This document shows positions 7,790 to 14,202 of a DNA stretch of 64,000 nt, piece by piece. The notes beneath the pieces were generated by a model that worked only from the letters and a program-made list of their open reading frames with translations, searched no databases and had not been told where the DNA came from. A program made the translations under genes and the position numbers. Within the stretch, counting starts at the first letter, position 1, and the number at the start of each line of letters is the position of its first letter. This DNA is from Iamia sp038233075. Lineage in GTDB: Bacteria > Actinomycetota > Acidimicrobiia > Acidimicrobiales > Iamiaceae. Location of the stretch: assembly GCA_038233075.1 (NCBI GenBank), contig JBBSMQ010000020.1:1-64000 (forward strand), given 5' to 3'.

Positions 7790-8374
7790 ATGGCCAGCAC
7801 CACCCGGGAGCGGATCGTCGGCTCCGCGGCGACGCTCTTCCTCCAGCGGGGCCTGGCCGGGAGCGGGATCAAGGACATCTCCGCCGCCAGCGGGGCCCCT
7901 GTCGGGTCTGTGTACCACCACTTCCCGGGAGGCAAGGGCGAGCTCGCCGCCGCCGCTCTGCGCGACGCCGGAGCCGGCTACCAGGCCCTGGTGGAGGGGG
8001 TCTGGGATGCCGAGGGCGGCGTGGCCGACAGCGTGCGGGCCTGCTTCGACGGTGCCGTCGCCATACTCCGCGAGAGCGACTACGCCGACGCCTGCCCCGT
8101 CGCCACCGTCGCCCTCGAGGTGGCCAGCTCCGATGACGCGCTCCGTCAGGTGGCCGCCGAGGTCTTCGCGGCGTGGCTCTCCGCCCTTGAGGAGCGCCTC
8201 ACCGGCGCCGGCATCGCCCCCGGCGTGGCCGCCCGCCTAGCCACGACGGTGATCGCAGCGCTGGAAGGCGGCTTCCTCCTCAGCCGGGTGGCACGCGACG
8301 CCTCGGCCCTGGAGGCCCTCGGCCGCTCCATGGTCGAGCTGGTCGAGGCGGCCGCCGCCGGCGCAGATGGCTGA
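7790..8374 (+). CDS. TetR-family transcriptional regulator (LmrA/YxaF-like)
   Basis: 194 residues. The N-terminal TetR helix-turn-helix is clear: TRERIVGSAATLFLQRGLAG, then GIKDISAASGAPVGSVYHHF. The C-terminal segment DACPVATVALEVASSDDALR is typical of the LmrA/YxaF-like ligand domain, a group that often represses drug-efflux or quinone-responsive genes. AGAGGGAG precedes the ATG. Probably autoregulatory through the operator just upstream. The ligand is unknown. Confidence 0.9.
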   Translation: MASTTRERIVGSAATLFLQRGLAGSGIKDISAASGAPVGSVYHHFPGGKGELAAAALRDAGAGYQALVEGVWDAEGGVADSVRACFDGAVAILRESDYADACPVATVALEVASSDDALRQVAAEVFAAWLSALEERLTGAGIAPGVAARLATTVIAALEGGFLLSRVARDASALEALGRSMVELVEAAAAGADG

Positions 8375-8403
8375 GCCTGGGCGCCGTGGTCACCGGCCCG
8401 GGC

Positions 8404-8832
8404 TCAGGTGTCGGGGCGCAGGTGGACGACCGAGGGGAAGCGGGCGAAGTCCCGGTCGAGGGTGGCGACGGTGGCCCCGTGCTCGACGGCGATGGCGCCG
8501 AGGACCGCGTCGGGGACCAGGTCGCCGGACGCGTCGGCCTCGTCGCAGAGCTCTCGCAGCAGGGCGATGTGGCGCGGACCGGGGGCCACCGGGAGGTGGG
8601 TGCGCTGGGCCCGGGTGGCATCGACGAAGGCGAAGGCCTCCGGCCGAGGGGTGGGGACCGTGAAGATGCGGCGGTTGGTGGCGAGGCGAAGGAACGACCC
8701 CCAGACCAGGTCGGGCACGCCGAAGTCCTCGTTGCCCCCGGTCAGCCGGTCGAACCAGCCGCGGACGGGATCGTGGTGGGGGTGATCGACGCGGTGGGCC
8801 GCCAGGACCACGTTGACGTCGAGGACGATCAC
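8404..8832 (-). CDS. vapC: VapC-type PIN-domain ribonuclease toxin
   Basis: 142 residues, GTG start overlapping the vapB stop by four bases. PIN-domain acidic residues are visible: Asp in MIVLDVNVVL, Glu/Asp near LRELCDEADASGDLVPDA, and Asp in GATVATLDRDFARF. Toxins of this type cleave specific RNAs using Mg2+ and are held inactive by the VapB partner. Order (antitoxin first) and overlap are normal for vapBC. Confidence 0.88.
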   Translation of the reverse strand: MIVLDVNVVLAAHRVDHPHHDPVRGWFDRLTGGNEDFGVPDLVWGSFLRLATNRRIFTVPTPRPEAFAFVDATRAQRTHLPVAPGPRHIALLRELCDEADASGDLVPDAVLGAIAVEHGATVATLDRDFARFPSVVHLRPDT

Positions 8833-9086
8833 TCGCGCCCGAGGGGGTGCGCGCCCTCGTCGAGCGCCTCGTGCAGCGCCCGGTTCGAGGTGAGGTCGAG
8901 GCCGGGCCGGGGACCGGCGCCCCCGGTGAACACCGGCACCTCCGGGGCCTCAGCCGTCTCGTCCGGCGCCGAGAGCGCCCGCCGCAGAGCGGCCTCCACC
9001 ACTTGACCCAGCGTCTCCCCTCGCTCGCGGGCCCGTCGCCTGGCCGCGTCCAGCACCTCATCGTCGATGGCCACCGTGGTGCGCAT
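8829..9086 (-). CDS. vapB: VapB-type ribbon-helix-helix antitoxin
   Basis: 85 residues. The N-terminal MRTTVAIDDEVLDAARRRA is a ribbon-helix-helix/Arc-type DNA-binding segment. The C-terminal half (from about EVPVFTGGAG) would wrap the toxin. The ATG at 9086 is preferred over an in-frame TTG at 9095, because a -10 box (TAGATT) ends exactly seven bases upstream of the ATG and overlaps the TTG; the mRNA is probably leaderless. Confidence 0.85.
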   Translation of the reverse strand: MRTTVAIDDEVLDAARRRARERGETLGQVVEAALRRALSAPDETAEAPEVPVFTGGAGPRPGLDLTSNRALHEALDEGAHPLGRE

Positions 9087-9093
9087 GACGCGC

Positions 9094-9117
9094 AATCTAG
9101 TGCATCACGTGCATCAC
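9094..9117 (-). promoter_or_regulatory. vapBC promoter with tandem 9-bp operator repeats
   Basis: On the minus strand, TAGATT (9099-9094) lies seven bases before the vapB ATG, giving a leaderless transcript. Directly upstream are two perfect tandem copies of GTGATGCAC (9117-9109 and 9108-9100). Repeats placed over the promoter are what a RHH antitoxin or the VapBC complex normally binds for autoregulation. Confidence 0.65.
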
Positions 9118-9217
9118 TGGTTCGAGGCGCCCCTGGGGCGGGGAACCGCAGCCATGAGCGACCCCATGCGTCTCGGATCACTGCCGTTTCGTAGGGGTGG
9201 GCCGGCATCGCCACCCG

Positions 9218-9223
9218 TAGCCT
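9218..9223 (+). promoter_or_regulatory. Possible -10 box of the fructosamine-kinase-like gene
   Basis: TAGCCT lies eight bases before the ATG at 9232, one base further than the 6-7 seen at other putative leaderless genes here. No Shine-Dalgarno sequence is visible. Confidence 0.4.
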
Positions 9224-9231
9224 CCACCGGC

Positions 9232-10089
9232 ATGGATGCCGTGGTGGCCGAGGCCCTCGGCGCGCAGCTCGGGGCCGGCGTCGTCCGGTCCCGCCCGGTC
9301 GGCGGGGGTGACGTGGCCGCCTCGTCGCGGGTCGAGCTGGACGACGGTCGGGTGGTCTTCGCCAAGACCCACCACCGGGCACCGCCCGAGTTCTTCACCA
9401 CCGAGGCCGCCGGGTTGTCCTGGCTCCGCGATGCTGGCGCCCTGCCCGTGCCCGAGGTGCTGGCCGTCGGTGACGATCCGCCGCTGTTGGCCCTCGAGTG
9501 GATCAACGAGGGGTCCCCCGGCCCGGCCACCGAGGCGGAGCTGGGGGCCGGTCTGGCGATGCTGCACCAGGCCGGCGCCCCGAGCTTCGGACGGCAGGAC
9601 CGACGGCCCACGGGCTCGCGCTCGCTGCCCAACGACCCGGCCTCGTCGTGGGCCGAGTTCTACGCCACCCGTCGGCTGCTCCCCCTGGCCGACCTGGCCG
9701 CGACCTCGGGCGCGCTGTCGCCCGAATCGGTGGCCGACCTCCGCGCCGTGGCGGACCGCATCGACGAGCTGGTCGGCCCCGCGGAGCCGCCCGCCCGACT
9801 GCACGGCGACCTGTGGGCCGGCAACCGCCTGGTGGGCCGTCAGGGTCACAGCTGGCTGATCGACCCGGCCGCCTTTGGCGGCCACCGCGAGTTCGACCTG
9901 GCCATGATGGCGCTCTTCGGAGGCTTCGGTCCCGACGTGGTCGCGGCCTACGCCGATGCAGCCCCCCTCGCCGACGGCTGGGAGGACCGGGTGGCCCTCC
10001 ACCAGCTCGCCCCGCTCGTGGTGCACGCCATCAAGTTCGGTGGTGGCTACCCGGCGGCCGTTGCCCGGGCGCTGGCCCGCTACCGCTGA
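9232..10089 (+). CDS. Fructosamine-3-kinase family protein
   Basis: 285 residues. It belongs to the fructosamine/ketosamine kinase branch of the APH-like kinases, which phosphorylate sugar-modified amines so that the adduct falls off. Visible motifs are ALEWIN (hinge), the catalytic loop LHGDLWAGN, and the metal-binding IDPAAFGGHREFDLAMMALFGGF split across the DFG-equivalent position. The start ATG is favoured by the nearby -10 box. Substrate specificity cannot be read from the sequence. Confidence 0.87.
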   Translation: MDAVVAEALGAQLGAGVVRSRPVGGGDVAASSRVELDDGRVVFAKTHHRAPPEFFTTEAAGLSWLRDAGALPVPEVLAVGDDPPLLALEWINEGSPGPATEAELGAGLAMLHQAGAPSFGRQDRRPTGSRSLPNDPASSWAEFYATRRLLPLADLAATSGALSPESVADLRAVADRIDELVGPAEPPARLHGDLWAGNRLVGRQGHSWLIDPAAFGGHREFDLAMMALFGGFGPDVVAAYADAAPLADGWEDRVALHQLAPLVVHAIKFGGGYPAAVARALARYR

Positions 10090-10341
10090 CCCTCGGGGCC
10101 GGCGCGGCGCGCCCGGAGGCCTCCTCGACGCCGTCAACGAGGATGCCCACCACCCGACCAGGCCCACACCTGGCTCGAGACGCGCTGCGCTGGGCCAGTC
10201 CGAGCGCTCTGGCGCCCGGGCGTACCTGTGGCGGGTCGATGACGCGCTGCGTGGCGCGGAGACCGCCCGGCACATCGCAGAGGTCTCGCCATCGTCGCCG
10301 CGGTGCCGACCCCCCGTCCGCCTGTTGGCAGTCTCGGCCTC

Positions 10342-10635
10342 TCAGCGGTTGCGGAAGTCCTCGCCGGTGTAGGGCTTGCGCTCGACCAGGACCAGCCAGT
10401 TCCCGGAGCTGTCGCGGAGGATGGCCTCGACCCCGTAGGGACGGTCGGACGGCTCCTGGATGAACTCGACACCCGTGGCCTTCAGCTCCTCGTAGGTCGT
10501 GTGGCAGTCGTCGGTGGCCAGGCCGACGGCGTGGAGGTCGCCCTTGGCCTGCATCCGCCGGACGGCCTCGGCCGACTCCTCGCCGACGGTCCCCGCAGAC
10601 CACCCCTCCGTGGACCAGCCTGGTTCGGCCCGCAC
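10342..10635 (-). pseudogene. Truncated VOC/glyoxalase-family protein (C-terminal part only)
   Basis: The C-terminal ~75 residues are clearly a vicinal-oxygen-chelate protein: LHAVGLATDDCHTTYEEL, then GVEFIQEPSDRPYGVEAI and LRDSSGNWLVLVE. Family members are ~125 residues and start with a first beta-alpha-beta module that is missing here. The upstream residues (MRAEPGWSTEGW) do not belong to the family. The 5' end appears replaced at about 10590-10640, immediately beside the start of the enoyl-CoA hydratase gene on the other strand. Probably a remnant. Confidence 0.65.
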
Positions 10636-10647
10636 CAGGAGAGATCC

Positions 10648-11454
10648 GTGACCGTACGCGACGACGAGTTCCCCGACCTGACCTTCGACCGTCCCGCCGA
10701 GGCCGTGCTACGGATCACCCTCGACGCACCCGGACTCAACGCGGTGTCGCCTGCGGCCCATCGCCAGCTGGCCGACGTCTGGCTCGCCGTGGACCGCGAC
10801 CCCGACGTGCATGTGGCCCTCCTGCGCGGTGCCGGCAAGGGGTTCTCCGCGGGCGGCAGCTTCGAGCTGCTGGAGGAGATGGTCGACGACCACGCGGTGC
10901 GCGCCCGGGTGCTGCGCGAGGCCCGCGACCTGGTGTTCAACGTGATCAGCTGCTCCAAGCCCATCGTCTCGGCCATCCACGGCCCCGCCGTGGGCGCCGG
11001 GCTGTGTGCCGGGCTCCTCGCCGACGTGTCGCTGGTGGGACGCACGGCGATGATCATCGACGGCCACACCCGGCTGGGCGTGGCCGCCGGCGACCACGCC
11101 GCCATCTGCTGGCCCCTGCTCTGCGGCATGGCCAAGGCCAAGTACCTGCTGCTCACCTGCGACCCGCTCTCGGGTGAGGAGGCCGAGCGCATCGGGCTGG
11201 TGTCGCTGTGCGTCGACGACGACCAGGTGCAGGACCGGGCCCTGGAGGTGGCGACCCAGCTGGCCCGGGGCGCCCAGTCGGCCATCCGCTACACCAAGCA
11301 CACGCTCAACCACTGGTACCGGGCCCAGTCGGCGATCTTCGACGCCTCCGTCGCCTACGAGATGTTCGGCTTCGCCGGCCCCGACGCCCGTGAGGGTCTG
11401 GCCAGCCTGACCGAGAAGCGCGACCCGCAGTTCGCCGGTCCCGACCCGGGATAG
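10648..11454 (+). CDS. Enoyl-CoA hydratase/isomerase family protein
   Basis: 268 residues from a GTG with AGGAGAG upstream. Crotonase fold: the oxyanion-hole segments are GKGFSAGGSFELL and IHGPAVGAGLCAGLLAD. The residues after that, TRLGVAAGDHAAICWPLLCG, hold Asp/His where classic hydratases have a Glu, so the exact reaction (hydration, isomerisation or other acyl-CoA chemistry) is uncertain. The C-terminal helices AQSAIRYTKHTLNHWYR are normal. It appears to be monocistronic. Confidence 0.85.
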   Translation: MTVRDDEFPDLTFDRPAEAVLRITLDAPGLNAVSPAAHRQLADVWLAVDRDPDVHVALLRGAGKGFSAGGSFELLEEMVDDHAVRARVLREARDLVFNVISCSKPIVSAIHGPAVGAGLCAGLLADVSLVGRTAMIIDGHTRLGVAAGDHAAICWPLLCGMAKAKYLLLTCDPLSGEEAERIGLVSLCVDDDQVQDRALEVATQLARGAQSAIRYTKHTLNHWYRAQSAIFDASVAYEMFGFAGPDAREGLASLTEKRDPQFAGPDPG

Positions 11455-11537
11455 GTCCGTCTCGACCCGGACCGATGAGTTCGCGTCCCCGCTGCCGTCG
11501 TACCAGGGTAAGGACACGCACGAGGCAGGAGACCGAG

Positions 11538-12278
11538 ATGAGCCTTCCGAAGATCGCGAACCGCGACGAGTGGCTGACCGCCCGCCGGGAGCTGCTGGTC
11601 AAGGAGAAGGAGATGACCCGGGCGCGCGACGCGCTCAACGCCGAGCGACGCCGGCTCCCAATGGTGCGGATCGAGGAGGACTACCGGTTCGACGGCCCCG
11701 ACGGCGAGGTCGGTCTGATCGACCTGTTCGAGGGTCGCGACCAGCTCATCGTCTACCACTTCATGTTCGACCCCTCCTGGGACGACGGCTGCCCCAGCTG
11801 CTCGGCGGGGATGGACGAGCTCAACCCGGGGATCCTCGAGCACCTGGCGACACGCGACACCACCTTCGCGATCGTCTCGCGGGCGCCGTTGTCCAAGCTG
11901 GAGCGGTGGAGGGAGCGGAAGGGCTGGGAACACCTGCGGTGGTACAGCTCCCACGGCAGCCGCTTCAACCACAACTTCGGTGTGACCCTGGAACCGTCGG
12001 TCACCCCCCCCGTCTACAACTACCGCACCCCCGAGGAGTCCGGGATGGAGCCCATGGGACCCGACGACGGACCGGTCGAGCTCCCCGGTCGGAGCTGCTT
12101 CCTGCAGGTCGACGGCGAGGTGTTCCACACCTACTCGCAGTACGCCCGGGGCCTGGAGTCCTCAGGTGGTTCCTACTACTTCCTCGACCTGACCCCCCTG
12201 GGTCGTCAGGAGGAGTGGGAGGAGCCGAAGGGCCGCTCGGGGTCGGCCCGGGCCAACCAGCCCGACTTCGCCTCGTGA
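11538..12278 (+). CDS. DUF899-family thioredoxin-like protein
   Basis: 246 residues with AGGAGACC before the ATG. DUF899 proteins have a thioredoxin/peroxiredoxin-like fold. Visible features are QLIVYHFMFDPSWDDGCPSC with a CxxC-like pair, FAIVSRAPLSKLERWRERKGW, and PGRSCFLQVDGEVFHTYSQY. The family is common in actinobacteria and its function is not established; a redox role is inferred from the fold. Ends in a polar tail. Confidence 0.87.
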   Translation: MSLPKIANRDEWLTARRELLVKEKEMTRARDALNAERRRLPMVRIEEDYRFDGPDGEVGLIDLFEGRDQLIVYHFMFDPSWDDGCPSCSAGMDELNPGILEHLATRDTTFAIVSRAPLSKLERWRERKGWEHLRWYSSHGSRFNHNFGVTLEPSVTPPVYNYRTPEESGMEPMGPDDGPVELPGRSCFLQVDGEVFHTYSQYARGLESSGGSYYFLDLTPLGRQEEWEEPKGRSGSARANQPDFAS

Positions 12279-12488
12279 CGCTGGCCCATGCCGCGGGCCA
12301 CCCCTTCGAGGAGGTGGCCGTGCTGGTCGTGTCCACCGGCGGTGGTGTCCTCCTCGCCGCCCGGGTGGCGTGGGCCCGGGTGCGGCCGCGGTGGTCAGCG
12401 TCGCCGCCCGGGAAGGTCACCGCGCCGTCGGCTGGATCCGACGATGCAGCACGGATCGCTGGTCGACTCCGCGGCGCACGGGACCACC

Positions 12489-12572
12489 CCGGCCCGGACC
12501 GCCTCGACATCGGCCTCGGTGCGCAGGGGCGGGTTGATCTTGAACACGGGGTCGAACGAAGTGCACTCGGCG
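12489..12572 (-). pseudogene. Fragment of dihydroorotase (pyrC)
   Basis: On the minus strand, directly after the pncB stop, about 27 codons read DAECTSFDPVFKINPPLRT followed by EADVEAVRAG. The FKINPPLR and DVEAVRAG pieces are characteristic of dihydroorotases. The expected following metal-binding segment (ATDHAPH type) is absent, and no start is present. I read it as a leftover of a deleted pyrC copy. The rest of the interval 12279-12488 holds nothing I recognise. Confidence 0.45.
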
Positions 12573-14099
12573 TCAGAGCGTCCGGAGCAGCTCGGCCTTG
12601 AGGTCGGCCAGGTCGTCGGTGATCGACACGTGGTACACGTGCGGGTTCACCAGACGGCGGACGCCGGGGTCGAGGCGGTCCACGTCGGCCTGACGGCGTT
12701 GCCGGGCGCCCTCCACGTCGTCCAGGGCCTCCTGGCCGCCGCCGACCACCACCTCGCCGTCCCGCACGATCGGCCCCAGCAGGGCCTCGGCCTCGGACCA
12801 GCCCGCCGCCGGAACCGTCCGGGTGATGTCGGAGCGGCCGTGGTGGTGGAGGTGCAGGTCGGTGCCGGGCGGGAGCTGCTCATCTGCGGTCGAGAGCACG
12901 TCGGCGGTGGCCACCCCGTCCTCGTCGTAGACGCGCCACAGGCCCTTGGGCCCGGGGTTGAGCACCTTGGCCGGGGTGTCGGACCGCTTGATGGCCGGAG
13001 CCCAGTGCCCGCCCTGGTCCACCGCGACCAGCTTGTAGACACCGTCGAGGCTGGGAGCGCCGTGGCTGGTGGCCAGGCGGGAGCCGACGCCGAACACGAG
13101 GCGGTCGATGACAGCGTCGGCCTCGATCCCGGCGCGGCGCGACTCCGAGGCGATCTGGGTGAGGATCTGCCAGATGGCCAGCTCGTCGAGGCCGCTGGAG
13201 AGCACGATCCGGGCCGAGCCGAACCCGGCCTCGTCGAGCATCCGGGCCGATCGCACCGCCAGGTGGGCCAGATCGCCGGAATCGAGGCGGATCCCGACCG
13301 GCTCGTGGCCCTGGCGGCGCAGGTCTTCGAAGGTGGCGATGGCGTTGGGGACCCCGGATCCGAGTGTGTCGACGGTGTCGACCAGCAGCAGGCAGTCGTC
13401 GGGGTAGGCCTCCGCGTAGGCCGCGAAGGCGGTGCGCTCATCGTCGCCCAGGGCGAGGAACAGCTGCACCATGGAGTGGGCGTGGGTCCCGCTGGGGGGT
13501 ATGCCGGTCGCGTAACCGACGGCTGAGTTGGACGTGCTCGAGGCGCCGCCGACCAGGGCGGCTCGTGACGCGGCATCGGCCCCTGCCCCCGCCGCCCGGC
13601 GCATGCCGAACTCCAGCACCGGTCGCCCCTGCGCGGCCTCGGCCACCCGACTGGCCTTGGTCGCGATCAGGGTGGGGAAGTTGAGCGCGTTGAGCAGGGG
13701 CGTCTCCAGCAGCTGGGCGACGGCGAGGGGCCCCTCGACCGCGCTGATGGGCGTGTTGGGGTGGACCACCCGCCCCTCGGGCACCGCGCTCAGCTCCAGG
13801 CCGTCGAACCCGGCAGTGACGAACCAGTCGAGGAAGTCGTCGTGGAACAGGCGCTGGCCGCGGTTGCCCCGGTGGCCGCGCAGGGCCTCCACGTCGTCGG
13901 CCGAGGCTCGGGTCTCGCCCATCCAGCGGGCGAGAGAGGCCAAGCCCGCCGCCACGCAGTAGCCGGCCTGGTGGGTGCCGTAGTCGGGGTTGCTGCGGAA
14001 GAAGTGCTCGAAGCGCACCGGCCGCTCGTGCAGGCCGGCCCGGAAGTAGAGCTGGGCCATGGTGAGCTGGTACTGGTCGGTTGACAGGATTCCGCGCAC
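12573..14099 (-). CDS. pncB: Nicotinate phosphoribosyltransferase
   Basis: 508 residues, GTG start. It converts nicotinate and PRPP (with ATP) to nicotinate mononucleotide, the step after nicotinamidase. Family landmarks: STDQYQLTMAQLYFRAGLHE at the N-terminus, RFEHFFRSNPDYGTHQAGY, LEFGMRRAAGAGADAASRAA, the phosphate-site GTHAHSMVQLFL, and the PRPP-site GIRLDSGDLAHLA. The start is supported by a -10 box (TAGCGT) exactly seven bases upstream, indicating a leaderless mRNA. A strong dyad just upstream probably terminates the gene behind it. Confidence 0.95.
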   Translation of the reverse strand: MRGILSTDQYQLTMAQLYFRAGLHERPVRFEHFFRSNPDYGTHQAGYCVAAGLASLARWMGETRASADDVEALRGHRGNRGQRLFHDDFLDWFVTAGFDGLELSAVPEGRVVHPNTPISAVEGPLAVAQLLETPLLNALNFPTLIATKASRVAEAAQGRPVLEFGMRRAAGAGADAASRAALVGGASSTSNSAVGYATGIPPSGTHAHSMVQLFLALGDDERTAFAAYAEAYPDDCLLLVDTVDTLGSGVPNAIATFEDLRRQGHEPVGIRLDSGDLAHLAVRSARMLDEAGFGSARIVLSSGLDELAIWQILTQIASESRRAGIEADAVIDRLVFGVGSRLATSHGAPSLDGVYKLVAVDQGGHWAPAIKRSDTPAKVLNPGPKGLWRVYDEDGVATADVLSTADEQLPPGTDLHLHHHGRSDITRTVPAAGWSEAEALLGPIVRDGEVVVGGGQEALDDVEGARQRRQADVDRLDPGVRRLVNPHVYHVSITDDLADLKAELLRTL

Positions 14100-14106
14100 G
14101 CCCTCG

Positions 14107-14112
14107 ACGCTA
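14107..14112 (-). promoter_or_regulatory. -10 box of leaderless pncB promoter
   Basis: TAGCGT on the minus strand, seven bases before the GTG start at 14099. No Shine-Dalgarno sequence is visible. Confidence 0.6.
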
Positions 14113-14144
14113 CGGCCGGATCGACCCGCTCCAGGCGGCTGGCG

Positions 14145-14192
14145 TTCTGGGGTCGATGGCGGGGGTCGGGACCCCCGCGACCTGCCCCAGAA
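14145..14192 (-). terminator. Nested hairpin between GH3 gene and pncB
   Basis: Outer arms TTCTGGGG/CCCCAGAA pair perfectly, GGTCG/CGACC pair partly inside them, and an inner stem GGGGTC/GACCCC has a 2-base loop. It begins about ten bases after the stop of the GH3 gene. There is no U-run, so if it terminates transcription it does so as an actinobacterial hairpin without a tail. Confidence 0.55.
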
Positions 14193-14202
14193 GGGGTGCT
14201 GT

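Noticed and set aside
10090..10341. Intergenic stretch with repeated GACGCGCTGCG pieces
   Set aside because: Short, common G/C-rich words; no dyad or coding signal that stands out.
12275..12601. Small plus-strand ORF with a GTGA overlap with the DUF899 stop (108 codons, one hydrophobic stretch VAVLVVSTGGGVLLAARVAW)
   Set aside because: The coupled start is suggestive, but the second half overlaps the pyrC fragment and the 3' end of pncB, and codon bias fades after ~40 codons.
12288..13526. Long plus-strand frame opposite pncB
   Set aside because: Antisense shadow; pncB on the minus strand has complete family motifs.
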